A DNA stretch of 64,000 nt from Alphaproteobacteria bacterium (GTDB lineage Bacteria > Pseudomonadota > Alphaproteobacteria > MPNO01 > UBA2964): the NCBI GenBank assembly GCA_009377375.1, contig WHUE01000006.1:21859-85858 (forward strand), written 5' to 3'. A program made the position numbers and the translations under genes. The first letter of the stretch is position 1. Every line of letters begins with the position of its first letter. The notes under the pieces were generated by a model, which saw only the letters and a program-made list of their open reading frames with translations, did not search any database and was not told where the DNA came from. Of this stretch, positions 57,406 through 64,000 are shown piece by piece.

Positions 57406-59207
57406 AAGGCTTCCTCCCAGCTCTTCGACAGCCGCATGGCCGAGGTAATCAGCCCGACCAGCGAATAGGTCTGCGGGAAGTTGCCCCACAGCTCGCCGTT
57501 CTTCAAATCCAGGTCTTCCGACAGCAATCCGACATGGTTGCGCTTCTCCAGAAGGGTCTCGAACAGCGCCCGGGCCTCGTCCTTGCGGCCCAGCGCCGCC
57601 AGGGCGTCGATGTACCAGAAGGTGCAGATGGTAAAGGCATTGTCCGGCACGCCGTAATCGTCCGGCGCAGCATAGCGCAGCAGGAAGCTGCCGCGCATCA
57701 GGTGCTTCTCGATCGCCGCCACCGTGCCGGCGAAGCGGCTGTCCCTGCCGTCCACGAACCCCAGATGGTGCAGCAGCAGCAGCGAGGCGTCCAGATCGCT
57801 CCCGCCGAACGCATCGACGAAGCTGTTCATCTCCTCGTTCCATGCCTCGCGGTAGATGACCGCGCGGATGCGGTCGGCCTGATCCTGCCAGTACTCGGCC
57901 CGCGCCATGATGCGGAGCTGGCGCGCGACCCGGGCGAGCCGGTCGCAGGCCGCCCAGCACATGGCGGCGGAAAACGTATGCACCTTTTCCTTGGTGCGGA
58001 ACTCCCACAGTCCGGCGTCCGGCTTGTCGAATACCCGGACCGCCTGGGCGCCCACCGCTTCCAGCCGCTCGAAAATCCGCGTGTTGCCGGGATGCACGAG
58101 TCGTTGGTCGAAGAACACCTGCGCCGCGGCCATCACCACCGCGCCGTAGACGTCGTTCTGGATGTGCTCGTAGGCCTGGTTGCCGACGCGCACCGGCCCC
58201 ATGCCGCGGTAGCCGGACAAATGCGGTTCCTCGCGCTCGAACAGCTGGGCTTCCATGGTGATCGAATAGACGGGCTGCAGATGCCCGTCCGCCGCCATGG
58301 CGGCGATGTTGGTGATGTAGCGGAGGTATTCCTCCATCGTGCGGGTTGCGCCCAGCCGGTTCAGCGCGTGCACCACGAAATAGGAATCGCGCAGCCAGCA
58401 GTAGCGGTAGTCCCAGTTGCGCCTCGTGTGCGGCGCCTCGGGGACCGAGGTGGTCATCGCGGCGATCACCGCGCCGCTTTCCTCGAAGGCGCACATCTTC
58501 AGCGTGATGGCGGCGCGGATCACCGCTTCCTGCCACTCGAACGGAATGGACAGCGACCGCGACCATTCGCGCCAGTAGGCGGTGGTCTGTTCCAGATATT
58601 CGCGCCCGGTCTCGCTGATGCCACGCAGCAGGGTCTCGTCCGGCCCGAAGATCAGCGTCTGGGCCTCCTCCAGGATGAAGGGCACTTCCTTGAGGATGAA
58701 GGAGACGGGGACATCGGTGGTCACGCGCATCGGCGCGTCGGTCAGCAGGTAGCGGACATGGTTGCTGCCGTGGGTGATGTCCGGCCGGCGCGCGGCGTAA
58801 TCGGCGACGGGGCGCAGCTTCACCCGGATGCGCGGATTGCCGATTACCGGGCGCAGCTGGCGCACCATCATGATCGGGCGGTAGACGCGCCCGAGCTGCT
58901 TGAAGCGCGGCGCGAAGTCGGTGATCTCCACCGCCGAGCCGTGGCTGTCGTAGAGCGTGGTGATGACGATGGCGGTGTTCTGCAGGTAGGTCTGCTCGCT
59001 GCGGGCGAAATCCTCGATCTCGACCTCGAAATACCCGTCGTCGCGCGACGCTTCGCCGCCGTCGAGCAGCGAGCAGAACACGGGGTCGCCGTCGAACCGC
59101 GGCATGCAGCACCACGCGATGCGCCCGCGCCGGTCGATCAGCGCGCCGTAGGAACAGTTGCCGATGACGGCGAGGTTCAGGTCGACCTTGTGTGGCTCTG
59201 CGCTCAT
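57402..59207 (-). CDS. GH15-family glycoside hydrolase (glucoamylase/trehalase-like)
   Basis: NLAVIGNCSYGALIDRRGRIAWCCMPRFDGDPVFCSLLDG...RNWDYRYCWLRDSYFVVHALNRLG...DNAFTICTFWYIDALAALGRKDEAR. Confidence 0.93.
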   Translation of the reverse strand: MSAEPHKVDLNLAVIGNCSYGALIDRRGRIAWCCMPRFDGDPVFCSLLDGGEASRDDGYFEVEIEDFARSEQTYLQNTAIVITTLYDSHGSAVEITDFAPRFKQLGRVYRPIMMVRQLRPVIGNPRIRVKLRPVADYAARRPDITHGSNHVRYLLTDAPMRVTTDVPVSFILKEVPFILEEAQTLIFGPDETLLRGISETGREYLEQTTAYWREWSRSLSIPFEWQEAVIRAAITLKMCAFEESGAVIAAMTTSVPEAPHTRRNWDYRYCWLRDSYFVVHALNRLGATRTMEEYLRYITNIAAMAADGHLQPVYSITMEAQLFEREEPHLSGYRGMGPVRVGNQAYEHIQNDVYGAVVMAAAQVFFDQRLVHPGNTRIFERLEAVGAQAVRVFDKPDAGLWEFRTKEKVHTFSAAMCWAACDRLARVARQLRIMARAEYWQDQADRIRAVIYREAWNEEMNSFVDAFGGSDLDASLLLLHHLGFVDGRDSRFAGTVAAIEKHLMRGSFLLRYAAPDDYGVPDNAFTICTFWYIDALAALGRKDEARALFETLLEKRNHVGLLSEDLDLKNGELWGNFPQTYSLVGLITSAMRLSKSWEEAF

Positions 59208-59971
59208 CCTGCTGTCTCCCGCGCGGGCGCCGCGGCCAGCCGCGAGAGCCAGCCGTATACCGCCTCCGTGCTTTCCATCCGGAAGCCCGCCTCGGTCGGG
59301 GCGGCGGGATCGCCGACGCGGACGGAGACGCCGCCCAGCGCATTGACGGCGCGAAATCCGTCCTCGTCGGTCACGTCATCGCCGATGAACACCGGCACGC
59401 GCCCGGCGAAGGGCGGTTCGGCCATGAAGTCCCGCACAACGCTGCCCTTGTCGCCGCCCGCGGGGCGCAACTCCACCATCATCTTGCCGCGCTGTATCCT
59501 CAGCGCGCCGGCCAGCTCGTCTTCCAGCGTCTCGGCCAGCCGCTCGGCCCCTTCGGCCAGGGCGGGCGCGCCGCGGTAATGCAGCGCGACGGAAAGCGAC
59601 TTGTCCTCGACCAGCGCGCCCTGGTGCCCGGCGGCGAAGACCGCGAAGGCCCTGCGGGCGCGTTCCAGCGCGTCCCGCGGGGCGGGCGGCTGGATCAGCA
59701 AGCCGTCCGCCCTGCGCCGCTCCAGCCCGTGATTGCCGGCGCAGGCCAGGTTGAGGGGCGCGAACAGCCGGTCGAGCGAGGCCACCGACCGGCCGCTGAC
59801 CAGCGCGACCGCGCCGGCCAGGGCCTGTTCCAGCGTACGCAGCAACCCGACCAGCCGCGGCGGGACCACAACCGCGTCGGGGGCCGGCGCGATCTCCACC
59901 AGCGTACCGTCCACATCGAGGAAGAGCGCCCAGCGCCCCTGCGGGTCGGGTGGGGTGACGGCTGGCTCCAT
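59204..59971 (-). CDS. otsB: Trehalose-phosphatase
   Basis: WALFLDVDGTLVEIAPAP...ALVSGRSVASLDRLFAPLNLACAGNHGLERR...PVFIGDDVTDEDGFRAVNALGGVSVRVG. Confidence 0.95.
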   Translation of the reverse strand: MEPAVTPPDPQGRWALFLDVDGTLVEIAPAPDAVVVPPRLVGLLRTLEQALAGAVALVSGRSVASLDRLFAPLNLACAGNHGLERRRADGLLIQPPAPRDALERARRAFAVFAAGHQGALVEDKSLSVALHYRGAPALAEGAERLAETLEDELAGALRIQRGKMMVELRPAGGDKGSVVRDFMAEPPFAGRVPVFIGDDVTDEDGFRAVNALGGVSVRVGDPAAPTEAGFRMESTEAVYGWLSRLAAAPARETAG

Positions 59972-60099
59972 ACGGCCCCTTTCGTCCTGTCGGGCGCCGA
60001 TGGACGCCCAAAATCGGCTTCATGGTCAGGACGTTCAGGAAAGGTATCCGGCGCGGCAATGTCAAGCGCGCGGCGCGAGGGCGGGCGTGGGGAGATGTC

Positions 60100-60762
60100 C
60101 TAACGGTCGATACGGTGGGCGATCCGCGTGGCCTGCGCGGCATTGATGCGCGCCTCGCGGCGGGCGCGGAAGTCCCGCCGTCGTTCCTCGTTCCACAGCG
60201 CGAAGACCCGGCGCCAGTACGGCCGGCCGTGTTCCGGCGTGCCGGAATGGTAATGCGTCACCGCGGCGGACCACGACCGCCGGGTCACGCGCAGGTTTTT
60301 CAGGTGCCGCGCGGCGTAGGCCACGTTGTGCACCGGGTCCAGCGCCTGCGCGACGCTGTCGAAATTGCCGCCGTGATACATCAGGTTCACCTGCATGCAG
60401 CCGACATCGATGTTCTTCACGCCCCTTGCGCGCAGCGCCTCGATCTCTGCCATCGCCGCCTCGCGGGTGGGGTAGTACCGGCCCCGCCCCTCGGCATAGA
60501 CGGTCCAGGGCCAGGCAGTATTTGCCTGGGCCTTTGCGTTCCAGCGCCCGGATTCGGCCAGGCTGACCGCGTGCAGCAGCATGCGCGGCAGCCTCATCAG
60601 CCGTTCCGCGGTTTCCGTCAGCTCGGCGCAGATCAGGCGCGGGTCCATGGAATCCGCCGGATCGGCGGCGTGCGCGGCCGGCGCAGTTCCCGCCATGCCG
60701 GCGAGCAGCAGCGCGACGGCGAGCGTTCTGCGCATGTCTTTCCTGACGATCGTGCGAACCAT
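60100..60762 (-). CDS. SLT-type lytic transglycosylase, secreted (start could be 60735)
   Basis: Signal peptide; LLHAVSLAESGRWNAKAQANTAWPWTVYAEGRGRYY...NIDVGCMQVNLMYHGGNFDSVAQALDPVHNVAYAARHL. Confidence 0.85.
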   Translation of the reverse strand: MVRTIVRKDMRRTLAVALLLAGMAGTAPAAHAADPADSMDPRLICAELTETAERLMRLPRMLLHAVSLAESGRWNAKAQANTAWPWTVYAEGRGRYYPTREAAMAEIEALRARGVKNIDVGCMQVNLMYHGGNFDSVAQALDPVHNVAYAARHLKNLRVTRRSWSAAVTHYHSGTPEHGRPYWRRVFALWNEERRRDFRARREARINAAQATRIAHRIDR

Positions 60763-60809
60763 GATGCGGCGCGCGATGCAAGCCGCGTGCCAGCCGGGTT
60801 AAGTCGGTC

Positions 60810-61370
60810 TTACCCTTCCGGCGGCGCCTGGTCGCCTTCGCCCAGCGCGCGGGTCATGATCACGGAATCGACCCAGCGGCCGAGCTTGAATCCGACGGAG
60901 GGCAGGACGCCCGCGGCGCGGAAGCCCAGGCTGGCATGCAGCCCGATCGAGCCGGCATTGGCGGAATCGCCGATCACCGCGACCATCTGGCGGTATCCCA
61001 GCGCGGTGCAGCGTTCGATCAGCGCGACCAGCAGCGTCCGGCCGATGCCGCCGCGCGCCGCCCCATCGGCGACATAGACCGAGTCCTCAACCGTATAACG
61101 GTAGGCCGTGCGTTCGCGATACCGGGCGGCATAGGCGTAGCCGACCACACGGCCGTCCTGCTCCGCCACCAGATAGGGCATTCCCGCCGCGGTCACCGCC
61201 GCGTGGCGGCGCGCCATCTCCGCCCCGTCGGGCGGCACCTCCTCGAATGAGGCGACGCCGGTGCGCACATGGTGGGCGTAGATGGCGGCAACCTGCGCCA
61301 TGTCGCCGGCGACGGCCTCGCGCAGCCGGATCTGCGCCGTCGGTACGATGTCCGGCATCGCGTCGTTCAT
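60810..61370 (-). CDS. GNAT-family N-acetyltransferase (phosphinothricin acetyltransferase-like)
   Basis: IRLREAVAGDMAQVAAIYAHHVRTGVASFEEVPPDGAEMARR...YRYTVEDSVYVADGAARGGIGRTLLVALIERC...SLGFRAAGVLPSVGFKLGRWVDSVIM. Confidence 0.93.
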   Translation of the reverse strand: MNDAMPDIVPTAQIRLREAVAGDMAQVAAIYAHHVRTGVASFEEVPPDGAEMARRHAAVTAAGMPYLVAEQDGRVVGYAYAARYRERTAYRYTVEDSVYVADGAARGGIGRTLLVALIERCTALGYRQMVAVIGDSANAGSIGLHASLGFRAAGVLPSVGFKLGRWVDSVIMTRALGEGDQAPPEG

Positions 61371-62254
61371 TTGACCCGCAGCACCGTCGGGTCGATCGCG
61401 GCCAGCGCCTCGATTACCGCGGTCAGCTTGGCGGTCAGGGCGTGCATGCCCTCGGCGGGCCGGATCAGCGCCTCGTCCATATAGAGGCCGCGGTTGAGCT
61501 CGATCTGGATCGCGTGCAGCCCTTCGCGCGGGCGGCCGTAATGGCGCGTGGTGAAGCCTCCGGCGAAGGGACGGTTGCGGGTGACCACCAGCCCCTGCCG
61601 CGTCAGCGCCTCGTCCAGCATGGCCAGGACCGCGTCGTCGCACGAGGCGCCGAAGCAGTCGCCGAGCACCACGTCCGGCCGCCGCCGCCCGGCATCCGGG
61701 TCGTTCGGGCCGCCGACCGACGGCATCGAGTGGCAGTCCACCAGCAGATAGCAGCCGAAGGCCTTGCGGGTCCGGTCCAGCAGGTCGCGCAGCGCGCGGT
61801 GATAGGGCCGGTAAAGCCCGTTGATCCGTTCCGCCGCGTCGGAGAAGCGCAGGCGGCCGGGATAGATTTCCTGACCGGAGCTGACAATGCGGGCGATGGT
61901 TCCCAGCCCCGCCGCGACCCGGCTCGAGCGGGTGTTGGCGTAGGCGGGCAGCGCGTCCTCGAACATGTCGGGGTCGAGTTCGAACGGCTCCCGGTTGGGA
62001 TCGATATAGGCCCGCGGGAACAGCGCCCGCAGCAGGGGCATGCCGTTCCCGGCGGCGGCGGCGAACAGCTCGTCGACGAAGCTGTCCTCCGACCGGCGCA
62101 GGCTCAGCAGGTCGAGCGGCGATTCGTTAACGAAGCGGGGCGGGTAGCCGGTGCCGCTGTGCGGAGACGCGAAAACCACCGGCGCCGACTGGCGGTCCGG
62201 CGCCATCACGTCGAACGGGCTGGATTCGCCGGCCTCGGGTTTCACTGTCGCCAT
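61367..62254 (-). CDS. N-formylglutamate amidohydrolase family protein (HutG-like)
   Basis: PVVFASPHSGTGYPPRFVNESPLDLLSLRRSEDSFVDELFAAAAGNGMPLLRALFPRAYIDPNREPFELDP...LVDCHSMPS; ATGA overlap with the GNAT gene. Confidence 0.92.
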   Translation of the reverse strand: MATVKPEAGESSPFDVMAPDRQSAPVVFASPHSGTGYPPRFVNESPLDLLSLRRSEDSFVDELFAAAAGNGMPLLRALFPRAYIDPNREPFELDPDMFEDALPAYANTRSSRVAAGLGTIARIVSSGQEIYPGRLRFSDAAERINGLYRPYHRALRDLLDRTRKAFGCYLLVDCHSMPSVGGPNDPDAGRRRPDVVLGDCFGASCDDAVLAMLDEALTRQGLVVTRNRPFAGGFTTRHYGRPREGLHAIQIELNRGLYMDEALIRPAEGMHALTAKLTAVIEALAAIDPTVLRVK

Positions 62255-62479
62255 GACAAAATGATTTAGCGGATCGCAACCGCAATGTCATCCGGCGGCG
62301 CGGCGACGCGCGCAGATGGCGGCTCCGGAGGGGATTTCGCGCCCTGCCGTTAACGATTGGACAGGAAAGCCCGTCTATGGTGATCTTCCGCCCGCGTTGG
62401 CGCCGCCGGCCGGCGGCGCCGCATCGTGGGGAGGATCGGACGGCTCACAAAGCGGCGGGAACGCGCCCGGCGCACGCGG

Positions 62480-62854
62480 ATGGACATGGCAAGAATTCTG
62501 CTGGCGGAAGACGACGAATCCCTCAGGCTGTTCCTGGCGCGCGCGCTGGGGCGGGCCGGGCACGCGGTGACCGATTGCGGCGACGGCATCGTCGCGCTCC
62601 AGCACCTGCAGGCGCGCGACGCCGCCTACGACCTGCTGCTGGCCGACATCGTGATGCCGGGCATGGACGGGATCGAGCTCGCCCGCCGCGGCGCGGAGTC
62701 GCTGCCGGCCCTGCGCGTGCTGTTCATCACCGGCTTCGCCGCCGTGGCGCTGCATGCGCGCCGCGCCGGGCCCACGGCGGACACAAAGGTGCTGTCCAAG
62801 CCCTTCCATCTGCGCGACCTGGTCGAACAGGTGGACCGCATCCTCGCCGCCTGA
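62480..62854 (+). CDS. cpdR: CpdR-like single-domain response regulator
   Basis: MARILLAEDDESLRLFLARALGRAGHAVTDCGDGIVALQHLQARDAAYDLLLADIVMPGMDGIELARR...LRVLFITGFAAVAL...VLSKPFHLRDLVEQVDRILAA; CpdR-like length and divergent hutG-like neighbour. Confidence 0.78.
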   Translation: MDMARILLAEDDESLRLFLARALGRAGHAVTDCGDGIVALQHLQARDAAYDLLLADIVMPGMDGIELARRGAESLPALRVLFITGFAAVALHARRAGPTADTKVLSKPFHLRDLVEQVDRILAA

Positions 62855-62876
62855 GTTCCCCGCCTCGATGAGCGAA

Positions 62877-62900
62877 GACGGCGGCCCGAAGGCCGCCGTC
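62877..62900. terminator. Bidirectional hairpin GACGGCGGCC-cgaa-GGCCGCCGTC
   Basis: Perfect 10-bp stem with CGAA tetraloop between convergent cpdR (+) and the 62929 gene (-). Confidence 0.55.
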
Positions 62901-62928
62901 GCCGTGTCGAGAAGGCGCGGAAACGGAG

Positions 62929-63228
62929 CTAGCCGCGCGGCTTCAGCATGATGCGCCCGTCTCTGATGACCACGACGTCGCGGTCGTCGCCGGTGGCCAC
63001 GAACTTGCCGGCGCCGGGGCCGGACTCGAGCTGCACGTTGCAGATCTCGGTGCACACGCCCTTGAGGCTCTTGCCGGGAGCCAGCTTCATTGTCTGCGGG
63101 CCGCCGTCGCCGACGGCGATGGTGACGGTATGCTCGGTGCCGTCCTCGTTCTGGATGTCGGCGGCGAGGGAAGGATAAGCGAACAGGATCGCGGCCGCGG
63201 CCGCGGTGGTGGCAAGCAGCTTGCTCAT
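62929..63228 (-). CDS. Small secreted/periplasmic hypothetical protein
   Basis: Signal peptide MSKLLATTAAAAAILFAYPSLAA then DIQNEDGTEHTVTIAVGDGGPQTMKLAPGKSLKGVCTEICNVQLESG. Confidence 0.75.
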   Translation of the reverse strand: MSKLLATTAAAAAILFAYPSLAADIQNEDGTEHTVTIAVGDGGPQTMKLAPGKSLKGVCTEICNVQLESGPGAGKFVATGDDRDVVVIRDGRIMLKPRG

Positions 63229-63450
63229 GATATGCCTCCGAAAGGCCGGACTGTGTTGTCCAGGGGCGGCAGGCGTCCGGGCCCTGCCGTGGCTTGCCCC
63301 GCGGTTCGAAACAGTTCGAACGAGAGTCAGGTGACCGGGCGCGGCCCGATTGCAATGGGCGCGCGCGGTGTCACGAAAATATTCTCGCGCCTGCCGGCGC
63401 GGGCGGGCTGCGGGCGCCGCCCGGGCCGGAAAATCCATGCCCCGCAACGC

Positions 63451-63478
63451 TTGCCAATCGCCGCGCTTCGGCTATAAA
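63451..63478 (+). promoter_or_regulatory. Housekeeping-type promoter for tRNA-Val
   Basis: TTGCCA (63451-63456), 16-bp spacer, TATAAA (63473-63478), tRNA starts at 63496. Confidence 0.6.
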
Positions 63479-63495
63479 AGGCGTCCCTCGATTCC

Positions 63496-63570
63496 GGGCG
63501 CGTAGCTCAGCGGGAGAGCACTACGTTGACATCGTAGGGGTCGCTGGTTCAATCCCAGCCGCGCCCACCA
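63496..63570 (+). tRNA. tRNA-Val(GAC), CCA encoded
   Basis: Acceptor GGGCGCG/CGCGCCC, discriminator A + CCA, anticodon stem-loop CTACG-TTGACAT-CGTAG with GAC anticodon, T arm GCTGGTTCAATCCCAGC. Confidence 0.95.
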
Positions 63571-63628
63571 TTTCCACCCAGAATTCACGCAAGCAGCTAT
63601 TTCCTGGGCTGTCCAACCAGCCGTGGCC

Positions 63629-63886
63629 TCAACAGGCACCAAGGATCGTCACGCCGTGATGATCGAACATCTCGCGTAGAAACATCTCGGCCAGTTCGGC
63701 CGCTTGCTTTTCATCGACCCCGTAGATGGCTTTGTCGGACGAAAGGATAGCGGGACACTGGACGATGCAATACCAACTCGGGTGTCCCGCTTCGCGCGAT
63801 GGTCGGGAAATTGCCGCGGCGACCTCTGTGATTGTACCATCAGCATTGGTGACAAATCCGGTCAGTCGTGCGCCCGATCCCATCAA
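63629..63886 (-). CDS. Hypothetical protein in a lower-GC segment downstream of tRNA-Val
   Basis: 85-aa ORF ...WYCIVQCPAILSSDKAIYGVDEKQAAELAEMFLREMFDHHGVTILGAC. Confidence 0.5.
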   Translation of the reverse strand: MMGSGARLTGFVTNADGTITEVAAAISRPSREAGHPSWYCIVQCPAILSSDKAIYGVDEKQAAELAEMFLREMFDHHGVTILGAC

Positions 63887-64000
63887 ATATTACTTACCTC
63901 CAATTGATTACATCCAACGGCGGCAGCTCGTCCATCGAAGGGTCTCTACCGGGCCCCGTGTCCATGCGCCGGATCGTTCCGGTGCCTGTGATAGTGCTGG

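Noticed and set aside
56023-59343. Apparent 1106-aa ORF fusing otsB, GH15 and OtsA frames
   Set aside because: Only the C-terminal ~461 codons encode OtsA; the upstream part is an off-frame shadow of GH15/OtsB, with a clear TTG start at 57405 overlapping the GH15 stop.
1-64000. CRISPR arrays, IS elements, prophage, toxin-antitoxin or restriction defence systems
   Set aside because: No regularly spaced repeats, transposase/integrase, capsid or recognisable defence proteins were seen in the ORF track.

Overview
High-GC (alphaproteobacterial-looking, probably Rhodospirillales-like; inference from codon bias and gene content) chromosomal window of about 64 kb, densely packed with catabolic and transport genes and no obvious transposons, phage or CRISPR. 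Main blocks: hybrid histidine kinase plus OmpR-type regulator (1-2.2 kb); D-aminoacylase / YtcJ-like amidohydrolase / omega-aminotransferase divergent from a Dpp/Opp-type ABC transporter operon with an embedded alpha/beta-hydrolase (4.5-16.3 kb); an AMP-ligase-ACP-PlsC fusion (16.6-19.3 kb); an AtzG-AtzE-like amidase pair beside a xanthine-dehydrogenase C-terminal remnant (19.3-21.1 kb); cobA; a TRAP transporter; GMC oxidoreductase, UbiD, TauD and TctC genes (21.3-30.5 kb); an RpoH-like sigma factor apparently lacking the RpoH box (30.9 kb); an M23 peptidase; a FerB/FerA-like phenylpropanoid CoA cluster (33.4-38.6 kb); bfd/bfr; a second amidohydrolase/GGT cluster (39.7-47.7 kb); an acyl-CoA dehydrogenase/CoA-transferase/hydratase/cyclase operon behind an 18-bp TetR-like operator (50.3-54.1 kb); a PEP-CTERM gene with a canonical sigma-54 promoter (54.2-55.0 kb); a translationally coupled otsB-GH15-otsA-glk trehalose operon (55.0-60.0 kb); hutG-like and CpdR-like genes; and tRNA-Val(GAC) followed by a drop in GC. 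A 20-bp perfect palindrome containing a parS-type core lies at 26951-26970. All functional calls come from reading motifs by eye; no database search was run.
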